From NCBI GenBank assembly GCA_963740255.1, contig CAVUDO010000002.1:806001-870000 (forward strand): 64,000 nucleotides of DNA. Direction: 5' to 3'. Position numbers and translations under genes: made by a program. This DNA comes from CAVUDO01 sp963740255 (GTDB lineage Bacteria; Actinomycetota; Actinomycetes; Mycobacteriales; Cryptosporangiaceae). Below the pieces are notes generated by a model that was not told the DNA's origin, did no database searches, and worked only from the letters and a program-made list of their open reading frames with translations. Positions within the stretch are counted from its first letter, which is position 1, and each line of letters begins with the position of its first letter. Of this stretch, positions 20,302 to 28,600 are shown one piece after another.

Positions 20302-21648
20302 TCACGAGAAGAACCTCACGACCTGGTGCAGGCCGGAGACGAGCGCGTCGATCTCGGCCTCGGTGTTGTACAGGTACATCGACGCCCTGGTGGTGGCCGG
20401 AACCCCGAACCGGGCGCAGACGGGCCGGGCGCAGTGGTGGCCGACGCGCACCGCGATGCCCAGCTCGTCCAGGAACTGGCCCACGTCATGCGGGTGGATG
20501 CCCTCCACCGCGAACGACACCGTGCTCCCCCGGTCGACCGTGGTGGCCGGACCGATGATCCGCAGGCCCGGCACCTCCGCCAACCGCGGCAGGGCGTACG
20601 CCGTGAGGTGCTGCTCGTGCGCGTGGACGGCGTCCATGCCGACGCCGGCGAGGTAGTCCACCGCCGCACCGAGCCCGATCGCCTCGGCGATCGGCGGGGT
20701 GCCGGCCTCGAACCGGTGCGGCACCGCGGCGAAGGTGGACCTCTCCATCTCGACGGTCTCGATCATCGAACCGCCGCCGAGGAACGGAGGCATCGCCTCC
20801 AGCAGCGCACGGCGTCCCCACAGCACGCCGATCCCCGTCGGACCGCACATCTTGTGTCCGGTGAACGCGATGAAGTCCACGTCGAGGGCCGCGACATCGA
20901 CCGGCAGGTGCGGCACGGACTGGGACGCGTCCAGCATCACCAGCGCGCCCACCTCCCGCGCCCGGGCCAGGACCGGCGCGACCGGGTTCACCGTGCCGAG
21001 GATGTTGGACTGGTGTACGAACGAGACGAACCTGGTCCGCTCGTTGACCACGGTGTCCAGCGGGTCGAGGTCGAGGCGGCCGTCGTCGGTGAGGGCGAAC
21101 CAGCGCAGCGTCGCGCCGGTGCGCTCGCAGAGCAGCTGCCACGGCACGATGTTGGAATGGTGCTCCATCTCGGAGATCACCACCTCGTCGCCGGGTCCGA
21201 GCAGCGGGAATCCTCCGCCGCCGGGAAGCGCAGTGCCGGAGCGGCCGGCGGCGTTGCCCAACGCGTAGGCGACCAGGTTGATGGCCTCGGTGGAGTTCTT
21301 GGCGAACACGACCTCGTCGCGGTCGGGAGCGCCGACGAACGCCGCGACCTTGTCGCGGGCGTCCTCGTAGGCCAGCGTCGCGGCGGACCCGAGCGTGTGC
21401 ACGGCCCGCCCGACGTTCGAGTTGTACCGGAGGTAGAAGTCCTCGACGGCGTCGACCACCTGGCGGGGCTTGTGTGAGGTGTTCCCGCTGTCGAGGTACA
21501 CCAGCGGCACGCCCTCGGCGCCGCCGTCGGTGTGCAGGCGCTGGGCCAGGATCGGGAAATCGGTCCGCACTACCTCCACGTCGAACGGCGGACGCGCGAC
21601 GGCGGCCGGAGCGGCCGCGGCACCCCGACCCGCGTGCACCGTGGTCAT
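20302..21648 (-). CDS. sufS: SufS-type cysteine desulfurase
   Basis: A 448-residue group II cysteine desulfurase dependent on pyridoxal phosphate. The Schiff-base lysine is in FTGHKMCGPTGIG, the cofactor-binding His in EMEHHSNIVPW, and the sulfur-carrying cysteine in RVGHHCARPVC. It removes sulfur from cysteine and hands it to SufU. ATG 21648 follows GGAGGGAG; an upstream reading-frame extension of 21 residues is not conserved. A Gly-rich insertion (LPGGGGFPLLGPG) after about residue 150 lengthens it relative to Escherichia coli SufS. It lies between sufC (22 bases) and sufU in the operon. Confidence 0.96.
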   Translation of the reverse strand: MTTVHAGRGAAAAPAAVARPPFDVEVVRTDFPILAQRLHTDGGAEGVPLVYLDSGNTSHKPRQVVDAVEDFYLRYNSNVGRAVHTLGSAATLAYEDARDKVAAFVGAPDRDEVVFAKNSTEAINLVAYALGNAAGRSGTALPGGGGFPLLGPGDEVVISEMEHHSNIVPWQLLCERTGATLRWFALTDDGRLDLDPLDTVVNERTRFVSFVHQSNILGTVNPVAPVLARAREVGALVMLDASQSVPHLPVDVAALDVDFIAFTGHKMCGPTGIGVLWGRRALLEAMPPFLGGGSMIETVEMERSTFAAVPHRFEAGTPPIAEAIGLGAAVDYLAGVGMDAVHAHEQHLTAYALPRLAEVPGLRIIGPATTVDRGSTVSFAVEGIHPHDVGQFLDELGIAVRVGHHCARPVCARFGVPATTRASMYLYNTEAEIDALVSGLHQVVRFFS

Positions 21649-21670
21649 CGTTCTCCCTCCGCGCGTCCGG

Positions 21671-22468
21671 TCACGGAACGACGACGCCCTCGGCCTTCGC
21701 GGCGCCGGCACCGGCCGCGTAGCGCTCGTAGCCCTCGGCCTCCAGCCGTTCGGCCAGCTCCGGGCCGCCCTCCTCCACGATCCGGCCGCCGATGAACACG
21801 TGCACGTGGTCCGGCTTGATGTAGCGGAGGATCCGGGTGTAGTGCGTGATCAGCAGGGTGCCGACGTCGCCGGTCTCGCGGATCCGGTTGACGCCCTCGC
21901 TGACCACCCGCAGGGCGTCGATGTCCAGGCCCGAGTCGGTCTCGTCGAGGATCGCGATCTTCGGCTTGAGCAGTTCGAGCTGGAGGATCTCGTGGCGCTT
22001 CTTCTCCCCGCCCGAGAAGCCCTCGTTGACGTTGCGTTCGGCGAAGACCGGGTCGATGTCGAGTGCGGACATCGCCTCCCGGACCTCCTTGACCCAGGTG
22101 CGCAGCTTCGGCGCCTCGCCGCGCACCGCGGTGGCCGCGGTCCGCAGGAAGTTCGACACGCTCACGCCGGGGACCTCGACCGGGTACTGCATGGCCAGGA
22201 ACAGGCCGGCGCGGGCCCGCTCGTCCACGCTCATCGCCAGCACGTCCGCGCCGTCGAGCAGCACCTGGCCGGAGGTGACGGTGTACTTCGGGTGGCCGGC
22301 GACCGAGTACGCGAGGGTGGACTTGCCCGAGCCGTTGGGGCCCATGATCGCGTGCGTCTCACCGGACTTCACGGTCAGGTCGACCCCGTGCAGGATCGGC
22401 TTGGCCACCCCGTCGCCGGAGCCGTCGTCGACGGTGACGTGCAGGTCGCGGATCTCCAAAGTGCTCAC
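21671..22468 (-). CDS. sufC: Fe-S assembly ATPase SufC
   Basis: A 265-residue cytoplasmic ABC-type ATPase that drives shape changes in the SufBCD scaffold. Walker A is GPNGSGKSTL, the signature reads GFSGGEKKRHEIL, Walker B is IAILDETDSGLD and the switch His is in LLITHYTRIL. These are the standard SufC variants (FSGGEKKR in place of LSGGQ). The GTG start overlaps the stop of the Rieske gene by 4 bases, a sign of coupled translation. The final Ala-rich residues are variable. Confidence 0.97.
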   Translation of the reverse strand: MSTLEIRDLHVTVDDGSGDGVAKPILHGVDLTVKSGETHAIMGPNGSGKSTLAYSVAGHPKYTVTSGQVLLDGADVLAMSVDERARAGLFLAMQYPVEVPGVSVSNFLRTAATAVRGEAPKLRTWVKEVREAMSALDIDPVFAERNVNEGFSGGEKKRHEILQLELLKPKIAILDETDSGLDIDALRVVSEGVNRIRETGDVGTLLITHYTRILRYIKPDHVHVFIGGRIVEEGGPELAERLEAEGYERYAAGAGAAKAEGVVVP

Positions 22469-22827
22469 TGCTCAGGCTCCTGTGCGGGTTCGGGAGTTGC
22501 GTGGATGTTCACGTAGACGGCGCCGTCGACAACCTTGACCGCGTAGACCGGCACGGGTCGGATGGCGGGGAGGCTGGTGGGCTTACCGGTGCGCAGGTCG
22601 AACTGCGAGCCGTGCAGCCAGCACTCCAGGGTGCAGCCCTCGACATCGCCTTCCGAGAGCGGCACGTCGGCGTGCGAACAGACGTCGCGGATCGCGTAGA
22701 AGTCCCCATCGGCATGCACCACCGCGACGGGTTCTCCCTCCACCTGCACCGCACGCGCGGTGCCTCCGGGGACCTCGTCGACCGCGCACACCCGGACGAA
22801 CGCGCCCTGGTCGATCTCGGCGGTCAT
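22465..22827 (-). CDS. Rieske-type [2Fe-2S] ferredoxin of the SUF operon
   Basis: A 120-residue non-heme Rieske ferredoxin. The two cluster motifs are CSHADVPL (CxH) and CWLHGSQFDL (CxxH), the arrangement of dioxygenase-type ferredoxins without the disulfide of the bc1 type. It is encoded between sufD and sufC, a position seen in many actinobacterial SUF operons, where it may deliver electrons for cluster formation. Its ATG directly follows the sufD TAG, with no spacer, and its stop overlaps sufC by 4 bases. Confidence 0.93.
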   Translation of the reverse strand: MTAEIDQGAFVRVCAVDEVPGGTARAVQVEGEPVAVVHADGDFYAIRDVCSHADVPLSEGDVEGCTLECWLHGSQFDLRTGKPTSLPAIRPVPVYAVKVVDGAVYVNIHATPEPAQEPEQ

Positions 22828-24021
22828 CTACACCCCCGCCTTGGTCAGCCTGGCCTCCACCGAGGCGCCGATCCGGTCGGCCACCGTGGGCACCCCGATC
22901 TTGCGGACGATCTCGGCGAAGAACCCCCGCACGACCAGGCGCCGGGCCTCCTCGGCCGGGATGCCGCGGGACTGCAGGTAGAACAGCTGCTCGTCGTCGA
23001 ACCGGCCGGTCGTGCTGGCGTGGCCGGCACCGACCACTTCGCCCGTCTCGATCTCCAGGTTGGGGATCGAGTCGGCGCGGGCGCCGTCGGAGAGCACCAG
23101 GTTGCGGTTGATCTCGTAGGTGGAGGTGCCGGTGGCGCCGGCCCGGATCAGCACGTCGCCGACCCACACGGTGTGCGCGCCGACACCCTGCAACGCGCCG
23201 CGGTAGGCCACGTTGGACCGGCAGTCCGGCACGGCGTGGTCGACGAACAGGCGGTGCTCCAGGTGCTGTCCGGCGTCGGCGAAGTAGATCCCGTACGCGT
23301 TGACCTCGCCGCCGCGGCCGGCGAACTCCACCGAGGTGTACTGGCGGACCAGGTCGCCGCCGAGGCTGATCGCGACGTGGGTGAGCCGCGCGTCCGGGCC
23401 GATGAGGGCACGCTGGTGCTGGAGCTGGACCGAATCGCCCGACCAGTCGGCCACCGACACCAGCCGCAGGCTCGCGTTCGCCCCGAGCACGATCTCGACG
23501 TTGTCGGCCAGCGCCACGCTGCCCACCTGGTCGAGCACCACCGTGGCCTCCGCGGCCGCGCCGACCTCGATCACGGTGTGCGCGAACGCGGCCCCGTCGA
23601 TCCCGCCGCCGACGACCTCGACCAGCACCGGCCCGGCGACGACCGTGCCCGGTGCCACCGAGACCACGAACGCCTCCTCCGACCTGCCGTACGCCTCGGC
23701 CGAGGGCCGGTCGAACGGCGTCAGCGCCAGGCCGACCCGGGGGTCGTCCATGCCGACGAGCCCGGCGGTGACACCGGCCGGCAGCTCACCGGCGCGGCGT
23801 TCCAGCCCGCGGACGGCCGGGGTGGCGGTGGAGTCGTGCAGGCCGCGCAGCCGGGCCAGCGGCGTGAACCGCCAGGTCTCCTCGCGCCCGGTGAGCCGAG
23901 GGAAGTCGGCGACGTCGAACGAGCGCAGCGCGAACGCCTTGCTCGCCGGCGGGCTGGTCGACCCGCTCGACGGGCCGCCGTGGCTGTGGGCGCCGGCGAG
24001 CACGGGTGCGTCTGTGGTCAT
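22828..24021 (-). CDS. sufD: SufBCD scaffold subunit SufD
   Basis: About 397 residues of the SufB/SufD beta-helix family. SufD partners SufB and SufC in the scaffold on which clusters are built. The conserved scaffold histidine is visible in VVGAGHASTTGRFDDEQLFY, the equivalent of the functional His near residue 360 of Escherichia coli SufD. ATG 24021 has GGAG 12 bases upstream; a GTG at 24039 would add six residues but has no ribosome site. It is 76 bases from sufB and abuts the Rieske gene. Confidence 0.94.
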   Translation of the reverse strand: MTTDAPVLAGAHSHGGPSSGSTSPPASKAFALRSFDVADFPRLTGREETWRFTPLARLRGLHDSTATPAVRGLERRAGELPAGVTAGLVGMDDPRVGLALTPFDRPSAEAYGRSEEAFVVSVAPGTVVAGPVLVEVVGGGIDGAAFAHTVIEVGAAAEATVVLDQVGSVALADNVEIVLGANASLRLVSVADWSGDSVQLQHQRALIGPDARLTHVAISLGGDLVRQYTSVEFAGRGGEVNAYGIYFADAGQHLEHRLFVDHAVPDCRSNVAYRGALQGVGAHTVWVGDVLIRAGATGTSTYEINRNLVLSDGARADSIPNLEIETGEVVGAGHASTTGRFDDEQLFYLQSRGIPAEEARRLVVRGFFAEIVRKIGVPTVADRIGASVEARLTKAGV

Positions 24022-24097
24022 CGGTGTCTGGTTCTCCACTCGTGGTGTGACAGCCGGTCGCCCGGCACGCCGATCCGTCCTGGAAGGCCCGTGGACT

Positions 24098-25549
24098 TCA
24101 GCCCACTGCCCCCTCCATCTGCAGTTCGATCAGGCGGTTGAGTTCGAGGGCGTACTCCATCGGCAGCTCGCGGGCGATCGGCTCGATGAAGCCGCGCACG
24201 ATCATCGCCATCGCCTCGTCCTCGGTCATGCCCCGGCTCATCAGGTAGAAGAGCTGGTCCTCGCTGACCTTGGAGACGGTGGCCTCGTGGCCCATCGACA
24301 CGTCGTCCTCACGCACGTCGACGTAGGGATAGGTGTCCGACCGGCTGATCGTGTCGACCAGCAGGGCGTCGCACTTCACCGTCGACTTCGAGCCGGCCGC
24401 GCCTTCCAGGATCTGCACGAGACCCCGGTAGGACGTGCGGCCTCCGCCGCGCGCCACCGACTTGGAGACGATGGTCGAGGAGGTGTTGGGTGCGGCGTGC
24501 ACCATCTTGGCGCCGGCGTCCTGGTGCTGGCCCTCGCCGGCGAACGCGATCGAGAGCACCTCGCCCTTGGCGTGCTCGCCGGTCATGAAGACCGCCGGGT
24601 ACTTCATCGTCACCTTGGAGCCGATGTTGCCGTCGATCCATTCCATCGTCGCGCCCTCGTGGCAGACGGCGCGCTTGGTGACCAGGTTGTAGACGTTGTT
24701 CGACCAGTTCTGGATGGTCGTGTAGCGGCAGCGCGCGCCCTTCTTGACCACGATCTCGACGACCGCCGAGTGCAGCGAGTCGGACTTGTAGATCGGCGCG
24801 GTGCAGCCCTCGACGTAGTGCACGTAGGCGCCCTCGTCGACGATGATCAGCGTCCGCTCGAACTGGCCCATGTTCTCGGTGTTGATCCGGAAGTAGGCCT
24901 GCAGCGGGATCTCGACGTTCACGCCCTTGGGCACGTAGATGAACGAGCCGCCCGACCACACCGCGGTGTTCAGCGCGGCGAACTTGTTGTCGCCGACCGG
25001 GATCACCGAGCCGAAGTACTCCTTGAAGATCTCCTCGTGCTCGCGCAGCGCCGTGTCGGTGTCGAGGAAGAGCACGCCCTGCTCGGCCAGGTCCTCGCGG
25101 ATCTGGTGGTAGACCACCTCGGACTCGTACTGCGCGGCCACACCGGAGACCAGCCGCTGCTTCTCGGCCTCGGGGATGCCGAGGCGGTCGTAGGTGTTCT
25201 TGATGTCGGCGGGGAGATCCTCCCAGCTGGTCGCCTGCTTCTCCGTCGAGCGCACAAAGTACTTGATCGTGTCGAAGTGGATCTCGGAGAGGTCGGCGCC
25301 CCAGTCGGGCATGGGCTTCTTGCCGAACAGCTTCAGGCCGCGCAGCCGCCGCTCGAGCATCCACTCGGGCTCGCTCTTGAGCGCGGAGATGTTGCGCACC
25401 ACGTCCTCGGAGATGCCGCGGCGCGCGGTGGCGCCGGCGGTGTCGGTGTCGGCCCATCCGAACTCGTACCGGCCGAGTGCGGCGATCTGCTCGTCCTGGG
25501 TCAGCGGGGGAACGGTCACCGAACGGCTCTCGGGCGTGATCGCGGTCAT
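24098..25549 (-). CDS. sufB: SufBCD scaffold subunit SufB
   Basis: A 483-residue scaffold protein, highly conserved throughout. Cys in STVKCDALLVD and Glu in SMGHEATVSKV correspond to the pair proposed to hold the nascent cluster. No intein is present, unlike Mycobacterium tuberculosis SufB. ATG 25549 has a strong AGGAGGA site and overlaps the sufR stop by 4 bases (ATGA), so regulator and scaffold are translationally coupled. First structural gene of the operon. Confidence 0.97.
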   Translation of the reverse strand: MTAITPESRSVTVPPLTQDEQIAALGRYEFGWADTDTAGATARRGISEDVVRNISALKSEPEWMLERRLRGLKLFGKKPMPDWGADLSEIHFDTIKYFVRSTEKQATSWEDLPADIKNTYDRLGIPEAEKQRLVSGVAAQYESEVVYHQIREDLAEQGVLFLDTDTALREHEEIFKEYFGSVIPVGDNKFAALNTAVWSGGSFIYVPKGVNVEIPLQAYFRINTENMGQFERTLIIVDEGAYVHYVEGCTAPIYKSDSLHSAVVEIVVKKGARCRYTTIQNWSNNVYNLVTKRAVCHEGATMEWIDGNIGSKVTMKYPAVFMTGEHAKGEVLSIAFAGEGQHQDAGAKMVHAAPNTSSTIVSKSVARGGGRTSYRGLVQILEGAAGSKSTVKCDALLVDTISRSDTYPYVDVREDDVSMGHEATVSKVSEDQLFYLMSRGMTEDEAMAMIVRGFIEPIARELPMEYALELNRLIELQMEGAVG

Positions 25550-26328
25550 GTGTACGTCCTCCTGGGACTGCCGGGAATCGGGGCGATGCTGAGGGTGCGC
25601 GTGCCTGGCGGAATCTGCTCGTCGGACCGTGCGGGCCGGGTGGGTGCCGGGATGTGGGTCGTGCAGACCCCGTCGCCGTGCGCGATGGTGGCCAGTCGCT
25701 GGACGTGGCTGCCCACCAGCCGCGAGATCACGGCGGTCTCGACCTCGCACAACTGCGGGAACTCGGCCGCGACCTGGGCGACGGGGCACTGGTGCTGGCA
25801 GAGCTGGCCGCCACCGGCGATCGCCGAGGCGCTGGCGGCGTACCCCTCGGCCGACAACGCGGCCGCCAGGGCCTCGGCCCGCGCCAGCGGGTCGTCCCCG
25901 GCGCCGTCCATCGCCGTCCGGCAGCGGTCCTCAAGGGCGGCCACCCGCTCGGCGGCGAAGACCGTGACCGCGTCCGCGCCGTGCTCCCGCGCGAGGAAGC
26001 GCAGCGCAGCGGCGGCGAGGTCGTCGTAGGTGTGGGGGAAACTCTCGCGGCCGACATCGGTGAGGGCGAACACCTTCGCCGGACGGCCGCGGCCGCGCGG
26101 GCCCCGGCTGACCTGCTCGCGCGCGGCAACCACGCCGTCGCCGACCAGCGCGTCGAGGTGGCGCCGGATCGCCGCCGAACTCAGGCCGAGCCGCCGGCCC
26201 ATCTCGGTGGCCGTCGTCGGGCCGCCCTCCAGCAGGAGGCGTGCGACCCGGTCGCGGGTGCGGCCGTCGACAGCGGCCTCCCCCGGCTCGGTCGGGGCTG
26301 AGCCCCGGGCTCGCACGGCGTTTTTCAC
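25546..26328 (-). CDS. sufR: SufR-type iron-sulfur transcriptional repressor
   Basis: A 260-residue winged-helix regulator. The DNA-binding part is GPTTATEMGRRLGLSSAAIRRHL-like at about residues 32-54, and the cluster-binding part has cysteines in QLCQHQCPVAQV and PQLCEVE, as in SufR proteins that hold a [4Fe-4S] cluster and repress suf when it is intact. GTG 26328 is preferred: it gives the family length and lies on a perfect palindrome. An ATG at 26388 would add 20 unconserved residues and put the palindrome inside the gene. No Shine-Dalgarno sequence precedes GTG 26328, so the mRNA may be leaderless. First gene of the SUF operon and probably self-regulated. Confidence 0.9.
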   Translation of the reverse strand: MKNAVRARGSAPTEPGEAAVDGRTRDRVARLLLEGGPTTATEMGRRLGLSSAAIRRHLDALVGDGVVAAREQVSRGPRGRGRPAKVFALTDVGRESFPHTYDDLAAAALRFLAREHGADAVTVFAAERVAALEDRCRTAMDGAGDDPLARAEALAAALSAEGYAASASAIAGGGQLCQHQCPVAQVAAEFPQLCEVETAVISRLVGSHVQRLATIAHGDGVCTTHIPAPTRPARSDEQIPPGTRTLSIAPIPGSPRRTYT

Positions 26329-26341
26329 AACACCATTGTGA
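26325..26341. promoter_or_regulatory. perfect palindrome at sufR, probable SufR operator
   Basis: TCACAACACCATTGTGA is a perfect 6-5-6 inverted repeat (TCACAA and TTGTGA) covering the sufR GTG start and the bases just before it. TGTGA half sites also occur in the reported Mycobacterium tuberculosis SufR motif (ACACT-N5-TGTGA). It lies where the sufR promoter or transcription start must be, so autorepression of the whole SUF operon is the simple reading. Confidence 0.6.
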
Positions 26342-26490
26342 CGTATTTCCGCGACGAGGGCTACTCCGCGCGGTGGGGGGACGGCCATACCTGCCCTGAC
26401 GAACGATACGACGACCGAGCGTGACGCGGCGGAGCGTCACCCGGGGCCGGCCGGCCGCGGCCGTAGTCACAGGGCGTCGCCACCGGCAGG

Positions 26491-27351
26491 ATGGGCCGCG
26501 TGAACGAGACTTCGGACAGCCTCCTCACCGGGGAGACCGGGGTGATCGGCCGGACGCTGACCCCCCGCACCCGCGACTCGCTGGCCTCCGACCTGCGTGA
26601 GCTCGGCGTGCGGCCGGGGGACGTCCTGCTGGTGCACTCCTCGCTCTCGGCGATCGGATGGGTGGTCGGCCGGGAGGTCGCCGTCGTCGAGGCGCTGCGC
26701 GACGCCGTGGGTCCCGAGGGGACCTTGGTCGTGCCCACGCAGACCGGCGGCAACTCCGACCCGGCCGAGTGGATGCATCCGCCGGTGCCGGAGTCGTGGT
26801 GGGACACGATCCGGGCGCACCTGCCCGCCTACGACCCCGCGACCATGCCGTCGGCCGGAATGGGAGCGGTCGTCGAGGCGGTGCGCACCTGGCCGGGCGC
26901 CCTACGCAGCGCCCACCCCCAGACCTCCTTCGCCGCGCTGGGCACCCGGGCGGCAGCCCTGACCGGCGTCCACGACCTGGACTGCCGGTTCGGCCGCCGC
27001 TCGCCGCTGGGCGCGCTCCATGCCGCCCGCGCCCGGGTGTTGCTGATCGGTGCCGGGTACGACTCGTGCACGGCGTTCCACCTGGCCGAGACGCTGGTGC
27101 CGGCCGCGCCCACCGAAGTACAGGCCTGCGCGGTGGTCACCGAACGGGGGCGCGCCTGGCTGCGGTACACCGACACGGTCGCCGACGAGACCGACTTCGC
27201 CCAGATCGGCGCCGGGCTGGATGCCACCGGGGCGGTGCGGGCCGCGCGGGTCGGGTCGGCGGTGTCCCGGCTCTTCGACCTGGCCGGCGGCGTAGCGTAC
27301 GCCACCGGGTGGATCCGGCGGCATCGCGGTCCCGCGTGGCGCGGCGCCTGA
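26491..27351 (+). CDS. AAC(3)-family aminoglycoside N-acetyltransferase-like protein
   Basis: A 286-residue member of the Antibiotic_NAT fold, in which acetyl-CoA is used to acetylate the 3-amino group of aminoglycosides. Family signatures visible are GDVLLVHSSLSAIGWVVG (about 43-60), RSAHPQTSFAALG (about 136-148), GRRSPLGALH and LLIGAGYDSCTAFHLAE. Whether it gives resistance cannot be read from sequence; chromosomal members in soil actinobacteria often have other or unknown substrates. ATG 26491 or the in-frame GTG 26500 may be the start; an AGG 9 bases before 26500 favours the latter slightly. It diverges from sufR and ends just before a triplicated 17-mer. Confidence 0.88.
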   Translation: MGRVNETSDSLLTGETGVIGRTLTPRTRDSLASDLRELGVRPGDVLLVHSSLSAIGWVVGREVAVVEALRDAVGPEGTLVVPTQTGGNSDPAEWMHPPVPESWWDTIRAHLPAYDPATMPSAGMGAVVEAVRTWPGALRSAHPQTSFAALGTRAAALTGVHDLDCRFGRRSPLGALHAARARVLLIGAGYDSCTAFHLAETLVPAAPTEVQACAVVTERGRAWLRYTDTVADETDFAQIGAGLDATGAVRAARVGSAVSRLFDLAGGVAYATGWIRRHRGPAWRGA

Positions 27352-27353
27352 AC

Positions 27354-27403
27354 CCGACCGCTGTGGACCCCCGACCGCTGTGGAGCCCCGACCGTGTGGA
27401 ATC
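27354..27403 (+). repeat. 17 bp degenerate tandem repeat, three copies
   Basis: CCGACCGCTGTGGACCC (27354-27370) is followed by CCGACCGCTGTGGAGCC (27371-27387) and a 16-base copy CCGACCGTGTGGAATC (27388-27403). The array begins 3 bases after the acetyltransferase stop and lies upstream of the ctaA promoter. Confidence 0.85.
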
Positions 27404-27464
27404 CGACGCCATGAACGCCGACGCCGTGTAGGCGGTCGCCGGAACTCCGCCGGCTGCCGGCGCC

Positions 27465-27470
27465 TAGACT
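27465..27470 (+). promoter_or_regulatory. -10 box TAGACT for ctaA, probable leaderless transcript
   Basis: TAGACT ends 9 bases before the ctaA GTG at 27479, so transcription should begin at or a base or two before the start codon. The bases between (TTCCCGCT) contain no ribosome site. The same arrangement is seen at acnR. The -35 region is weak. Confidence 0.5.
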
Positions 27471-27478
27471 TTCCCGCT

Positions 27479-28450
27479 GTGAGCACCACCGCACCCGACC
27501 GTTCCCCCGCCCCCGCCGACCGTGCCGCTGCCGCGCCAACCGGAGCGAACGGGCCTGCCGGCGGGCTTGGGTGGCTGCGGGACGCGCCGCGGCTGGTCCG
27601 GGGGCTGACATTGGCGACCCTGGTCGCCAACGGCACGATCGTGGTCACCGGTGCGGCGGTGCGGCTCACGTCGTCCGGTCTGGGCTGCCCGACCTGGCCG
27701 CGGTGCACGGCCGACAGCTTCGTCAACACCCCGGAGTACGGCGTCCACGGCGTCATCGAGTTCGGCAACCGGCTGCTCGCGACCGCGCTCGCGGTAGCCG
27801 TCGGCCTGGCCATCGTCGTGGTCGCCCTCCAGCGGCGTCGCCGTCCGCGGCTGCTGGGGCTGGCCGTGTTCCAGTTCGTCGGTTTCCTCGGCCAGGGAGT
27901 GCTGGGGGGCGTCACGGTGCTCACCGGACTCAACCCGTGGGTGGTGGCCGGCCACTTCCTGCTCTCGATCGTGCTGGTCTACGCCGCGTACGCGCTGTGG
28001 CACCGCGCCGGCGAGGGCGACGGCCCGCGTCGGCTCGTGGTCGCTCCGCCGGTGGTGTGGCTCATCCGGACGGTGCTCGCCGCCGCCGCGGCGGTCATCG
28101 TGCTGGGGACGGTGGTGACCGGGAGCGGGCCGCACGCCGGCGACGCCGCCGCGGCCCGCACCGGATTCGACCCCGCGCTGGTCAGCCAGCTCCACTCCGG
28201 TGCCGTCGTTCTGCTGATCGGTCTCACCGTCGCCACGGTGTCCGCGCTGCGGGCAAGCGGCGCCCCGGGCGACGTGCGCAGCGCCGCGCTGCTGCTCCTC
28301 GCGGCGGAGGCCGCTCAGGGCACGATCGGATATCTCCAGTACTTCACCGGCCTGCCGACCCTGCTGGTCGGCGCGCACGTGCTCGGAGCGGTCCTGCTCT
28401 GGGGCACGGCTTGCCGTCTGCTCTTCCGCACCCGGATCCGCCCGGTCTGA
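27479..28450 (+). CDS. ctaA: heme A synthase
   Basis: A 323-residue integral membrane protein of the COX15/CtaA family that oxidises the C8 methyl of heme O to the formyl group of heme A for cytochrome c oxidase. About eight hydrophobic helices are visible. The likely heme-ligand histidines occur in VHGVIEFGNRL, VVAGHFLLSIVLV, VSQLHSGAVVLL and LLVGAHVLGAVLL. A cysteine pair, GCPTWPRC, in the first outer loop is the Bacillus/actinobacterial hallmark. The first 35 residues are polar. GTG 27479 is supported by the -10 box just before it. The substrate maker ctaB lies on the other strand 1.2 kb away, as in other actinobacteria. Confidence 0.95.
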   Translation: MSTTAPDRSPAPADRAAAAPTGANGPAGGLGWLRDAPRLVRGLTLATLVANGTIVVTGAAVRLTSSGLGCPTWPRCTADSFVNTPEYGVHGVIEFGNRLLATALAVAVGLAIVVVALQRRRRPRLLGLAVFQFVGFLGQGVLGGVTVLTGLNPWVVAGHFLLSIVLVYAAYALWHRAGEGDGPRRLVVAPPVVWLIRTVLAAAAAVIVLGTVVTGSGPHAGDAAAARTGFDPALVSQLHSGAVVLLIGLTVATVSALRASGAPGDVRSAALLLLAAEAAQGTIGYLQYFTGLPTLLVGAHVLGAVLLWGTACRLLFRTRIRPV

Positions 28451-28499
28451 GGAACGCCAGGTGCTCGCCAGGCCCGCTCGCGGCCGACCCGGGACATGG

Positions 28500-28526
28500 A
28501 AAAACCCGGCCCCAAAAGGACCGGGT
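28500..28526 (-). terminator. Rho-independent terminator after the ctaB operon
   Basis: On the minus strand ACCCGGTCC pairs with GGGCCGGGT (one mismatch) around the loop TTTTG and is followed by TTTTT. It lies 75 bases beyond the NYN gene stop and 53 bases past the convergent ctaA stop. It is one of the few hairpins in this window with a real T tract. Confidence 0.75.
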
Positions 28527-28600
28527 GAGTTATGCAACGACTGTACCACTCGGTCGTGCGGTCTTGACACCCGAGCGAGCAGCCCGGCCAGGACGGCCCG

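Noticed and set aside
24098..25549. Intein in sufB as in Mycobacterium tuberculosis
   Set aside because: SufB is 483 residues and collinear with intein-free family members.
26491..27351. Acquired aminoglycoside resistance gene
   Set aside because: Base composition matches the neighbours and there are no mobile-element traces; the family fold alone does not show resistance.
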